DNA from: Psychrobacter sp. bablab_jr014
Lineage (GTDB): Bacteria; Pseudomonadota; Gammaproteobacteria; Pseudomonadales; Moraxellaceae
Length of the DNA stretch: 46,915 nt
Assembly (NCBI RefSeq): GCF_016464015.1
Contig: NZ_JACDXT010000022.1
Coordinates: 1 to 46,915 of the forward strand
Direction of reading: 5' to 3'
The notes below the pieces were generated by a model. The model ran no database searches and was not told where the DNA came from. It worked only from the letters and a program-made list of their open reading frames with translations. Positions 8,261 to 16,703 of the stretch are shown here, piece after piece. A program made the position numbers and the translations under genes. Position 1 is the first letter of the stretch. Each line of letters opens with the position of its first letter.

Positions 8261-9568
8261 TTATTTTTTATCTACGGTTTTATCTTCTTGCGCCGCTTGC
8301 ATCTGCGCGCGCAAATCGGCGTTGCTGTGGTCGTGCGGCATAACAAATTCTACATCGCTGCGAAAGCCCGCTTCCATTAAGTTGAGCGCCACACCGAGCG
8401 CCCCTTTATCTTCATAAATCACAGCATACAGCGCGTGCGTGATGGGCATATAGATGCCCTCTTTGCTCGCCTTCTCATGGACTTGCTGAATGGTGTTAAC
8501 GCCCTCAGCGGTCTGCCCTAACTTTTTAATGGCTGCGTCAATGCTCATGCCGCGCCCAAGCATATTGCCAATGCGGTAGTTGCGGCTTAGCTCTGAACCA
8601 CAGGTGGCGTATAAATCACCCACGCCTGATAAGCCCAAGAACGTCAATGGATTCGCGCCCGTCTCAACGCCAAAGCGGCTCATCTCTGCCAAGGCACGCG
8701 TGAGCAGCATCGCTTTGGTATTCTCGCCCACATCGTACGCCGCCGCCATGCCCATCGCGATGGCATAGATATTTTTTAGCGCGCCGCCCAGCTCCACACC
8801 GCGAATGTCGTCACTGGCAAAGACGCGGAAAAAGGCACTGTGCAAGGCGGCTTGTACCGCATGACGGAGTAGCTCAGAATCACTGGCAATCACAGTCGCA
8901 GACGGCATGTTTTGCATAATCTCAACCGCAAGATTAGGGCCTGACATCACGCCAAAATTTACCTCAGGCAACTCTTCGCGGATGATGTCACTCATCAAGG
9001 CAAAGGTGTCTTTTTCCATACCTTTGGTCAGTGATACCAAGGCTTGACCTGTGATAAAGGGCTTGATGTTTTTGAGGGTTTGGCGAAATGCCATGCTGGG
9101 CACAGCCAAAAAGATAATGTCCTTATCCTTGACTGCTGTCTCAAGGTCATGACTGTATTTTAGGCGCTCATCGAGCTTATGTCCCGGTAAATACTTTTTG
9201 TTCATATTGAGCTTTGCCATGGATTTGACCGTGCGCTTGTTACGCACCCATAGTGTGGTATCGCAGCCATTACGGGCAGCAAGGTTGGCCATTGCTGTCC
9301 CAAAACTACCGCCGCCCAATACCGCAAGGCGCAGTTTGGTGGGGTCTTTTGGCAGTTGTGGCATGTTTTTTTCAACATCAACTTCGACCGTACTTGGATC
9401 CAGCTTACGGCGTGGTCGTGCCGTTTTTGCTGCACGACCGATGATACCTGCCAGCAGTCCGTTTTGCTTGTCCGTATTTGCCTTGGTCGCGGCTTTAAAC
9501 TTTCGCACTGCACTGGTACTTTTTGGGGTATCGGCTGGCTCTTTATTGGCCTTTTTTGAGCTGGTCAT
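8261..9568 (-). CDS. gpsA: Glycerol-3-phosphate dehydrogenase [NAD(P)+] with N-terminal extension
   Basis: A cytosolic enzyme that makes sn-glycerol 3-phosphate from dihydroxyacetone phosphate for phospholipid synthesis. The core starts near residue 75 with the dinucleotide motif AVLGGGSFGTA; the catalytic lysine region is ELGGALKNIYAIAMG, and LSGVGDLYATC follows. At 435 residues it is about 80-100 longer than usual because of a basic, low-complexity N-terminus rich in Lys and Thr. The first ATG has GGAT upstream, while the internal Met69 has no visible ribosome site, so the extension seems real. Confidence 0.95.
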   Translation of the reverse strand: MTSSKKANKEPADTPKSTSAVRKFKAATKANTDKQNGLLAGIIGRAAKTARPRRKLDPSTVEVDVEKNMPQLPKDPTKLRLAVLGGGSFGTAMANLAARNGCDTTLWVRNKRTVKSMAKLNMNKKYLPGHKLDERLKYSHDLETAVKDKDIIFLAVPSMAFRQTLKNIKPFITGQALVSLTKGMEKDTFALMSDIIREELPEVNFGVMSGPNLAVEIMQNMPSATVIASDSELLRHAVQAALHSAFFRVFASDDIRGVELGGALKNIYAIAMGMAAAYDVGENTKAMLLTRALAEMSRFGVETGANPLTFLGLSGVGDLYATCGSELSRNYRIGNMLGRGMSIDAAIKKLGQTAEGVNTIQQVHEKASKEGIYMPITHALYAVIYEDKGALGVALNLMEAGFRSDVEFVMPHDHSNADLRAQMQAAQEDKTVDKK

Positions 9569-9664
9569 GTTGATATATCCGTATTATATGCTGTTAATAA
9601 TAATGTAAATTCGCTTTGGCGATGATGTCACTGCCCATTTAAATCAGGTCTATTTTAGGCAGAC

Positions 9665-10285
9665 TTACGACTCAAAACGTGTGAGCGCACTGATGTCAAT
9701 ATCGCCACGTGTGGGCATATCGCATACGCTGCTGCCAGTATAGACAAAGGCCGTCACGTAGTCCTGCTCGCCAACACCAAAATAGGCTTTTACCGCTGGT
9801 TCATTACATAACAAACCAGTGCGCCATACGGTGCTAAAACCTTGTGCTTTGAGTGCCAAAATTAAATTCTGTACTGCCGCGCCTGCGCTAAGCAGCTGCT
9901 CAAACGGTGGTACTTTTTCGTGCTCTTGCATGTGTGTCACTACAGTAATAATAACGGGCGCACGTAGTGGCATATTTTGGGTTTTGGTACGTTCTTTGTC
10001 CGATAGTTCGCGACCTTCGGCATTGGCTTTGTCTTGGGCTGCAGTAAGTAGCGCATCCCCCAAGCGGTGACGCGCATTGCCTGTCGTCACAATAAAGCGC
10101 CAAGGCTGCAATTTTTTGTGATCGGGCGCGGTGGCCGCGCATTCAATGGCAGCCGCAATCTGTGCGTGATTGGGCGCAGGAATATTAAGATTGCCAATAC
10201 TGCGTCTGGACTTAATCCAGTTGATGACCTGCTCGTCGGTTACTTTTGCATTGATATTTAGTGCTTGGGTATCATCTTGGCTCAT
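9665..10285 (-). CDS. Nitroreductase family protein
   Basis: A 206-residue FMN-dependent oxidoreductase of the nitroreductase family, closest in style to the YdjA group. The N-terminal FMN-binding RRSIGN (about residues 27-32) is typical, as are APDHKKLQPWRFIV and SAGAAVQNLILALKAQGFSTVWRTG in the middle. The physiological substrate cannot be told from sequence. It is transcribed on the minus strand downstream of zapE, but a 174-bp repeat separates the two. The segment KTQNMPLRAPVIITVV matches the usual place of the core strand. Confidence 0.88.
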   Translation of the reverse strand: MSQDDTQALNINAKVTDEQVINWIKSRRSIGNLNIPAPNHAQIAAAIECAATAPDHKKLQPWRFIVTTGNARHRLGDALLTAAQDKANAEGRELSDKERTKTQNMPLRAPVIITVVTHMQEHEKVPPFEQLLSAGAAVQNLILALKAQGFSTVWRTGLLCNEPAVKAYFGVGEQDYVTAFVYTGSSVCDMPTRGDIDISALTRFES

Positions 10286-10315
10286 TATAATATCCTTTTT
10301 ATTGTCTGCGTGATT

Positions 10316-10489
10316 TAGGGCGTGTCTTCATTTTAAAAATGGTGATAAAAATGCGATAAATCAAAGGCAAACAAGGAAAATAGCGCCGGCAATATCGAGA
10401 TATTGACTAGCTATTTGACACCGTTTGCCAAAGATTTAGCCATTTTTAGCCCATTTAGCCGTAAGCGTTTGAATTGAAGACATGCCCTA
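10316..10489. mobile_element. 174-bp MITE-like element, copy 1
   Basis: The ends are TAGGGCGTGTCTTCA on the left and TGAAGACATGCCCTA on the right, flanked by the dinucleotide TA. Inner complementary blocks (GGCAAAC/GTTTGCC, AATAGC/GCTATT, CAATATC/GATATTG) show the whole element folds as one long imperfect hairpin. It has about 94% identity to the copy at 20432-20605. The right end overlaps the zapE stop codon. No open reading frame is present, so mobility would need a transposase supplied from elsewhere. Confidence 0.85.
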
Positions 10490-11596
10490 GGCTTCATCTA
10501 AGTGATGTGGCATTTTTAGATACTCTTCCGATTGCATCTCTAGCAGACGCGAGCGCGTACGCTCAATCTCAAAGGCAAGTTTTTCGCCTTGATACAGCTC
10601 AAGGATGGACTGCTCTGCACGCACCAACAGCTTTACCTTGCGGTCATAAAACTCATCAACCAAATAAATAAAACGCCGTGTCGGGTCGCGCATATCATCA
10701 TTCAGCGCAGGCACATTGTCTACCAACACGGTGCTATAGCAATGCGCAATCTCAATAAAGTCCGCTGCTGAGCGAGCATCCATACACAAATGACGAAACT
10801 CACAAAATAAAATGGTCTCGGTGCGCGCATTGATTTTAATCTCTCGCCCATTAATCACAATCGGCTCGCGGCTGATGGTCAGATTGTTGGTTAAGGTAGC
10901 AAAGCGATTGGCAAGCCAGTGGTGATTTTCTTTGGTCAGCGGGTATTTGTACAGCTCGGCTTGTTGCAGCACGCGCAAGCGATAATCAATGCCCGAATCA
11001 ATATTCATCACCGTGGTATGCGCCTCAACCTCTTTAATCGCAGGCAAAAAGCGGTCACGATGCAGACCATCTTTGTACAGTCCCGCAGGCTCGATATTGG
11101 AAGTCGCCACCAAGGTTACGCCGCGCTCAAAGAGCATGGTAAAGAGGTCGCCCAAAATCATCGCATCTGAAACGTTAGAGACAAAAAACTCATCAAAACA
11201 AATCACCACCGCTTCATGATGGATAATATCCGCAACTTTTTCTAAGGGGTCGCTTTGTCCTTGTAGTTTATTAAGCTCGTGATGCACGCGTTTCATAAAA
11301 TGGTGAAAATGCTGACGCGTCTTGCGCTCAATATCGAGTGAGTTGTAAAACATGTCCATCATCCATGTTTTACCACGGCCGACCCCGCCCCACATATATA
11401 ACCCCTTTGGCGCTTGCGGCTTGGCTTTTAAAAAGCTAAAAAATCCCTTTTTTTGCTGCGCGTTTTGTTGCAGCTCATGATAAACCTTATCAAGATAGGC
11501 CATCGCTTGATATTGCTGCTCGTCACGGCTAAATTCATCGGTCGCAATGGCGGCTTCATAACGCTGCAAAGGGGATTGTTTCATACAGTGACTCAT
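10487..11596 (-). CDS. zapE: Cell division protein ZapE (AFG1-like ATPase)
   Basis: A 369-residue P-loop ATPase of the AFG1/ZapE family, a Z-ring associated protein in gammaproteobacteria. The Walker A motif is GGVGRGKTWMMDMFY (about residues 69-83), Walker B is VICFDEFFV, and the sensor region reads TLVATSNIEPAGLY. The C-terminus ends HHLDEA. The TAG stop at 10487-10489 is made partly from the terminal bases of the adjacent repeat; before insertion the reading would have been TAA at the same place, so the protein is unchanged. Confidence 0.94.
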   Translation of the reverse strand: MSHCMKQSPLQRYEAAIATDEFSRDEQQYQAMAYLDKVYHELQQNAQQKKGFFSFLKAKPQAPKGLYMWGGVGRGKTWMMDMFYNSLDIERKTRQHFHHFMKRVHHELNKLQGQSDPLEKVADIIHHEAVVICFDEFFVSNVSDAMILGDLFTMLFERGVTLVATSNIEPAGLYKDGLHRDRFLPAIKEVEAHTTVMNIDSGIDYRLRVLQQAELYKYPLTKENHHWLANRFATLTNNLTISREPIVINGREIKINARTETILFCEFRHLCMDARSAADFIEIAHCYSTVLVDNVPALNDDMRDPTRRFIYLVDEFYDRKVKLLVRAEQSILELYQGEKLAFEIERTRSRLLEMQSEEYLKMPHHLDEA

Positions 11597-11697
11597 TGTT
11601 AATCAAGGGATTGAATTAAAATATATCAAGGTTGCGCGCTCAAGACAGAAATAAGAGTCGAGCGCTAAAACCTTTTTAAACTAGGCGCTGTGTTTTT

Positions 11698-12342
11698 CTA
11701 GCTGTGTTTCTCCAATAACTGCTTTAACTCAGGCAAGCGTCCATGAAAAAAGTGCCCTGCGCCTTCAATAACTGTAGTATCAATACCCATACGCTCGGCA
11801 AAGTCACGCATATTGTCAGGCTCAATGATTTTATCGGCATCGCCATAAATCTGGAACGTATCAGCCGTCGGCAGTGTCAAGTCATCGGTGCTGTTCTTTT
11901 CAATCGATGGGGCAATCAGCGCCACACGCTGTAGCTCAAAATCATCTAAGCCCCAAATGTGCGGTACGGTAATCATCTGCTCTGCAACCCGCGCGGTCAC
12001 ATAGCCGCCGAACGAAAAGCCGCCGAGCCACAATTTGCGCGCGTTCGTCTGTCCTGCAATCCATTGTAACACGGTCATGGCATCAATGATTTCACCATTG
12101 GCATAGTCGTGCTCGCCAGTCGATTGCCCCACCCCGCGGAAATTAAAACGCACCACGTGCATGCCGTTGTCACGGGCAAAGCGGTACATAGTAGTCACGA
12201 CTTTATTATTCATCGTGCCTGCAAATAGCGGGTTTGGATGACACAACAAGGCGACTGTATCGGTTGCAGGGTCATTGGGATTGTCATTTTGCCAAAGGGC
12301 ATCGACTTCGAGTACGCCCTCTGGGGCAGGAATTAAAGGCAT
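11698..12342 (-). CDS. Alpha/beta hydrolase of the short serine-hydrolase type
   Basis: A roughly 214-residue cytosolic alpha/beta hydrolase. The nucleophile elbow is GGFSFGGYV, the likely acid is in IYGDADKII and the histidine in GAGHFFHGRL. The early segment LLCHPNPLFAGTMNNKVV and RFNFRGVGQSTGEHDYANGE are characteristic of a widespread CocE/YfbR-neighbour type family of unknown substrate. ATG at 12342 (MPLIPAPEG) matches how such proteins start; a TTG at 12375 would add 11 residues. Neither start has a strong ribosome site. Confidence 0.85.
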   Translation of the reverse strand: MPLIPAPEGVLEVDALWQNDNPNDPATDTVALLCHPNPLFAGTMNNKVVTTMYRFARDNGMHVVRFNFRGVGQSTGEHDYANGEIIDAMTVLQWIAGQTNARKLWLGGFSFGGYVTARVAEQMITVPHIWGLDDFELQRVALIAPSIEKNSTDDLTLPTADTFQIYGDADKIIEPDNMRDFAERMGIDTTVIEGAGHFFHGRLPELKQLLEKHS

Positions 12343-12637
12343 AAGTATGGTATCTGTTAAAAATGGATAGACCAATTATCCTAGATATGGTTTATATTTC
12401 AAGTCATTTGCTGTGTATTGCTTGGGTTTTGTTAGATGCCAAGCCCTTTGTCACCCACTCCCTTATTTCTTTCATTCGCGTTTTAGCACTTTTATAGCCA
12501 TCAAGCTGCTGATAAACACTCGCAACATTGTTGTAACAGCGCACACAATAACGCTGTAGACGTTGCAAATGGGCATACGCTACAGTAAATCATCTTTTTA
12601 CCAGTTATTCTGTTTACCGATTATTTAGGACTGCATT

Positions 12638-13024
12638 ATGACAATGATTACAATGCCTCGCTTAGGGAACAAGCTTCTTGCCAGCACCAGCATTTTGACG
12701 GGGGCATTATTTTTAAGTGCCTGTCAAAGTACGCCTTCATCACCTGTCATTCAGCGCGCCAACTCGACTTATGAAACCACAGGCATCGCCTCAACCAAAG
12801 TACGCGCTCAAGAAAATGCGTTAGAGAGTGCTAAGAAAACCTGCGGCTCACGTCAAGTTATCGTGCTTGATGATGAAGTCAAATACAACGGTCTGTTGGA
12901 TGAGCGTGCAGGGCGTGTGGTCGGACAAGTCGGTGCGGTGGTTGGCAGTATCTTTGGGACAGGCTCGCCGCAGCTGTCGCGTGATGATGATTATGAATAT
13001 ACTGTCAGCTTCCGTTGCCAGTGA
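12638..13024 (+). CDS. Predicted lipoprotein, unknown function
   Basis: A 128-residue secreted protein with a signal peptide ending in the lipobox LSAC (Cys at residue 29), so it should be lipid-anchored. The mature part has VVGQVGAVVGSIFGTG, a glycine-rich hydrophobic patch, and ends DYEYTVSFRC. Two further cysteines (KKTCGS and the penultimate residue) may form a disulfide. It is monocistronic, with TTGCAA-like sequence some 75 bases upstream and a clear terminator behind it. I do not recognise a named family; similar small lipoproteins are common in Moraxellaceae. Confidence 0.8.
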   Translation: MTMITMPRLGNKLLASTSILTGALFLSACQSTPSSPVIQRANSTYETTGIASTKVRAQENALESAKKTCGSRQVIVLDDEVKYNGLLDERAGRVVGQVGAVVGSIFGTGSPQLSRDDDYEYTVSFRCQ

Positions 13025-13053
13025 TTTCGTTACGTTATTTAAATACTAACAAC

Positions 13054-13092
13054 AATACCGCCGCTTATACATTAAGCCGCGGTATTTTTTTG
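13054..13092 (+). terminator. Rho-independent terminator after the lipoprotein gene
   Basis: AATACCGC (13054-13061) pairs with GCGGTATT (13079-13086), extended inside by GCTTA/TAAGC, and is followed by a T-run. Confidence 0.85.
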
Positions 13093-13237
13093 GCAATTTG
13101 AAAAGTCAAAGCAATTGGGCTACGCTTTTTCATTTTGTTTTGATGTTGGTTTTGGTAGGGATTGTGCGCCAATGGCTGCCGTTTGCGAGTAGCTGTGCTA
13201 TCTTATGCTTTTTATTAATCAATAAAGACCCAGCCCT

Positions 13238-14794
13238 ATGCGAAAACCCAATTTGAGCCGTCTGTCCGAAGCAAAAGTACAACATGATGCGCCCGATATG
13301 TCCACGCTTGAAGGCGAGCTGTCGGCGATGGATCATGCGCTTGAGGATACGGTACTGCGCTTAAGCGACTATCTCTCGGCGGTCGATATGGTCATCAGCC
13401 AGACCTTTGACCACCGCGTATGGGTCAAGGCAGAGATTCGTAACTTATCGAGCAAGGGCGGACATTACTACTTTGAGCTGGCAGAAAAGGACGATGCAGG
13501 TAAAGTGGTCGCCAGCTGCCGTGGCACACTGTGGCGCTCACTTGCCCCGCGTGTATTACAGAAGTTTGAGCGCGGCGCGGGTATGACCTTGGCGCGAGAC
13601 TTAACGGTATTGTTAAAGGTGTCAGCGCGCTTTCATCCGCAATATGGCTTTTCTTTAAACATCGAAGACATTGACCCCAGCTACACGCTTGGCGATTTGG
13701 CGCAGCAGTATGCGGCGATTTTTGAACGCTTGTCAGGTGAAGGCTTGCTTGAGCGCAATAAAGCCCTGCCCGCGCCCTTTGATATTGAGCATGTGTTGGT
13801 CATCGCCCCTGAAAAAGCGGCAGGTTTGGGCGACTTTCGCGCCGATGCGGACAGACTGATGCGACATGGCGCGTGTCAGTTTCACTATCATCACGCCACG
13901 TTTCAGGGCAATCATGCGCCCGCCGAGATACGCCAAGCCATCGTGAGTGCGCAGCAGCAGTTTGCCACGACTTATGAGCGCGCCCCTGATTTGCTGGTCA
14001 TCATTCGTGGTGGCGGCGCGGTCGGCGATTTGGCTTATCTGAACGATTATGAGCTTGCTGCGTTGGTCGCTGAACTGCCGATGCCTGTATGGGTCGGTAT
14101 CGGGCACGAGCGCGACCGCGTGATGCTCGATGAGGTTGCGCACACCAGCTTTGATACCCCATCAAAAGTGATCGCCGCGATTATTACTCACTTATCGACC
14201 CTTATCAATCAAACCGTACAATACCAAGCGCGCATTTGGCAAGCAGCGCAGCAGCAGTTATCCAGCGCTCGCCAGCACACTACCAGTACGCTTGCTAATA
14301 TTCAAGCGAATACCAAAGGCGCATTAACCGCCGCCAAAAAAGACTGTCAATACGCATGGCAAACCACCGAACATAGCGCTCGCCAGCAGCTAAAACGTGC
14401 GCGTACGGCCTCAAGCAATCACTACCAGAGCATCCACGACCAAAGTCAGCAGCAATTACGCCGCACCCGCCAGCACGTCCATGATACCCAGCAGCGTATT
14501 AGCGGATATGCCTATCAGCAGCTTGCCAGCGCCCATGCCAGCAGTCGCCATCTGCGCGATATTATTATGGTGCAGCAGCCAACCCGTTTATTGCAACAAG
14601 GCTACGCCCTCGTACAGAGTGAGGCGCGCTATATCAGTAGCATTGATGCGGTAAGCACGGGCGATACTATTAGCATCACCGTCAAAAACGGACGCATTGA
14701 TGCCCGCGTGACGGCAACCGAGGCGACAAGTGAAACGACAGAACAGGTAACACACCCCACATTTACGAATACGCAAAACATTACGCAGTGCTAA
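13238..14794 (+). CDS. xseA: Exodeoxyribonuclease VII large subunit
   Basis: The catalytic large subunit of exonuclease VII, which degrades single-stranded DNA into oligonucleotides. The N-terminal OB-fold (about residues 40-140) carries VWVKAEIRNLSSKGGHYYFEL. The middle domain has VVIAPEKAAGLGDF, DLLVIIRGGGAVGDL and IGHERDRVMLDEVAH. The C-terminal half is a long Gln/Arg/Ala-rich coiled coil that would carry several small subunits. At 518 residues it is slightly long, with about 35 extra N-terminal residues. It lies 71 bases upstream of xseB on the same strand. Confidence 0.95.
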   Translation: MRKPNLSRLSEAKVQHDAPDMSTLEGELSAMDHALEDTVLRLSDYLSAVDMVISQTFDHRVWVKAEIRNLSSKGGHYYFELAEKDDAGKVVASCRGTLWRSLAPRVLQKFERGAGMTLARDLTVLLKVSARFHPQYGFSLNIEDIDPSYTLGDLAQQYAAIFERLSGEGLLERNKALPAPFDIEHVLVIAPEKAAGLGDFRADADRLMRHGACQFHYHHATFQGNHAPAEIRQAIVSAQQQFATTYERAPDLLVIIRGGGAVGDLAYLNDYELAALVAELPMPVWVGIGHERDRVMLDEVAHTSFDTPSKVIAAIITHLSTLINQTVQYQARIWQAAQQQLSSARQHTTSTLANIQANTKGALTAAKKDCQYAWQTTEHSARQQLKRARTASSNHYQSIHDQSQQQLRRTRQHVHDTQQRISGYAYQQLASAHASSRHLRDIIMVQQPTRLLQQGYALVQSEARYISSIDAVSTGDTISITVKNGRIDARVTATEATSETTEQVTHPTFTNTQNITQC

Positions 14795-14865
14795 CAATGG
14801 TCACTCAGCTTAGTGACCACAGCAGTCTATAAACCCTTTTACTTTGCTTTACTTAAGGAAATCGT

Positions 14866-15132
14866 ATGAGCACCACCCCAAAAAGACGCAAAAAGGCCGC
14901 ACCAAAAAACTTTAAGGCTGCCTATGAGATATTGCAGCGTAACGCCACTGAGCTACAGCAGCAAGATACGCCTGATATTGATAATCTCATGACCACAGTC
15001 GAAGAATCCATCGCTGCTTACCGCGTGTGCGAAGCGCGTATCAATGCGGTACAAGAGGCATTGGACGCCGCCTTTGCTGAACAAGATGCAAGTGTGCATG
15101 ACCATGAAACGCCAGCCAGCCAAAACAGCTAG
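14866..15132 (+). CDS. xseB: Exodeoxyribonuclease VII small subunit
   Basis: An 88-residue helical protein. The core FKAAYEILQRNATELQQ followed by DNLMTTVEESIAAYRVCEARI matches the two-helix fold of XseB, in which the first helix is usually F-E-x-x-L-x-x-L. It carries a basic N-terminal tail (TPKRRKKAAPKN) and an acidic C-terminal one. AAGGAAATCGT upstream supplies the ribosome site. Having xseA and xseB next to each other is less common than in enterobacteria, where they are separate. Confidence 0.88.
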   Translation: MSTTPKRRKKAAPKNFKAAYEILQRNATELQQQDTPDIDNLMTTVEESIAAYRVCEARINAVQEALDAAFAEQDASVHDHETPASQNS

Positions 15133-15140
15133 TGCATTTT

Positions 15141-15185
15141 TAAATAAAAAAAGGCGCTTTATAGCAATAAAGCGCCCTTTTTGTC
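15141..15185. terminator. Bidirectional terminator (xseB / pncB)
   Basis: GGCGCTTTAT (15153-15162) pairs with ATAAAGCGCC (15167-15176) around a four-base loop, with an A-run to the left and a T-run to the right. It serves xseB on the plus strand and pncB on the minus strand. Confidence 0.9.
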
Positions 15186-15221
15186 TTCGCGGTGTTTATA
15201 CGACTGTCGTTACCAAACCTC

Positions 15222-16439
15222 TCAATCAGGCGTATCAATCTCAAACACTTGACGCAAATACGCCAAATAGGTGTCATTGGTAATCATGGTTTTGCCTGGG
15301 CTGTCAGAAATTTTTGCCACTGGCTGTCCATTACATTCTACCAATTTGAGCACGATATTGATTTGTGTTAACCCCATGTCATTGGTTAGATTGGTACCGA
15401 TGCCAAAGCTCGTGCGAATGCGCTCTTTAAAGTATTGATGCAGCTGCCACGCTTTGGTTAAATCCAAGCCATCACTAAAGGTCAAAATCTTGGTTTTTGG
15501 GTCAATTTTTAGCTGCTCATAATGAGCAATCGCCTTATCGCCCCACACATACGGGTCGCCACTGTCATGGCGCAAACCATCAAAGAGCTTGGCAAAATAA
15601 AGGTCAAAATCGCGTAAAAACGCATCCATACCCACCACATCTGTGAGCGCAATGCCCAAATCACCCCGATACTCACGCACCCACGCCTCAAGCGCGGCTG
15701 TTTGCGAGTTGCGCAGACGCACATCAAGCGCCTGAAACGCCTGCATAAATTCATGTGCCATCGTGCCAATCGGCGTCATGTTTAATGTTTTGGCCAATAA
15801 CACATTGGACGTACCACCAAAGATACTGGGCGATGCTTCACGTAAGGTATCGACCACATGCGCTTGCCAGCTTTTACTAAAACGGCGACGCGTGCCAAAA
15901 TCTGCCACAATAAATGGCGGCACATCGTCACGCTGAATCTGCGCATAATGTTTTAGCTGCGCGGCTTTACTGTCAAGGCGGCGCTGACCTTCTGCCAAGA
16001 CGTCTGGTGTGGTCAGAGCGTTATAATACAATTCATTGACAATCGCCAAAACGAACACTTCAAAAAACATCGCCTGAATCATTGGTCCTTCAATATCAAT
16101 GCAAAGGCGTGATTTGCTATCGATACTGACGGTAATGAAACGGCGTTTGAGCTGAAACAGCTCTAAGTAATCCACAAAATCAGAGCGAATAAAACGCAGA
16201 TGGCGCAAATACTCCAGCTCATCAGGCAAAAAGCGCAGCTGGCACAGGCTATCTAACTGATGCTCTAAGGACTCTTTAATATTTGCAAGTGGATAAGCGG
16301 TCTCTTTATTATTACGGCAACGGAAGCGGTAGACGCTATGCGTCTGCGGAAACTGGTGCAACATGGCCTGTAGCATCGTAAATTTGTACAAGTCATTGTC
16401 TAATAGTGAGGTAATGATAGGTTCGTGAGTAATGGTCAT
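15222..16439 (-). CDS. pncB: Nicotinate phosphoribosyltransferase
   Basis: A cytosolic NAD-salvage enzyme that joins nicotinate to PRPP with ATP hydrolysis to give nicotinate mononucleotide. At 405 residues it is of usual length for the PncB type. Recognisable segments are [16 protein letters not shown] at residues 10-25, DFGTRRRFS (phosphoribosyl site) near residue 180, [16 protein letters not shown], and [10 protein letters not shown] near 310. It is followed by a shared terminator with xseB. No regulator of NAD metabolism is adjacent. Confidence 0.96.
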   Translation of the reverse strand: MTITHEPIITSLLDNDLYKFTMLQAMLHQFPQTHSVYRFRCRNNKETAYPLANIKESLEHQLDSLCQLRFLPDELEYLRHLRFIRSDFVDYLELFQLKRRFITVSIDSKSRLCIDIEGPMIQAMFFEVFVLAIVNELYYNALTTPDVLAEGQRRLDSKAAQLKHYAQIQRDDVPPFIVADFGTRRRFSKSWQAHVVDTLREASPSIFGGTSNVLLAKTLNMTPIGTMAHEFMQAFQALDVRLRNSQTAALEAWVREYRGDLGIALTDVVGMDAFLRDFDLYFAKLFDGLRHDSGDPYVWGDKAIAHYEQLKIDPKTKILTFSDGLDLTKAWQLHQYFKERIRTSFGIGTNLTNDMGLTQINIVLKLVECNGQPVAKISDSPGKTMITNDTYLAYLRQVFEIDTPD

Positions 16440-16630
16440 GCCAAAGCCTTAAAGCACAAGAATAAAAATCAATACGAGAGTATGGGCGTCTTTGGTTCAC
16501 AAACTCCAATCCAAGCAAACGACCAGCCAGCACAAGGCGTTTAGTATAACGAAGTTTGTTGTGTTTTGCAGGCTTTCCCCACTAGCGGTACAAAACGTCA
16601 CGCAGCTTTACTAACCACTTATGCGCCCAC

Positions 16631-16661
16631 AAAAAAAGACAGCGCTGTGGCTGTCTTTTTT
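16631..16661. terminator. Bidirectional-type terminator downstream of msrAB
   Basis: AAAGACAGC (16635-16643) pairs with GCTGTCTTT (16650-16658), with A- and T-runs on the two sides. On the minus strand it lies just behind msrAB, upstream of pncB. Confidence 0.85.
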
Positions 16662-16703
16662 GATAACAACAAATATCGGTAAGATGCGATGCTTTGGGAC
16701 GCC

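Noticed and set aside
10316..10489. Possible small structured RNA instead of a mobile element
   Set aside because: Terminal inverted repeats, TA flanks and several scattered copies of the same length fit a MITE better; a regulatory RNA would more likely be single-copy and have a promoter.
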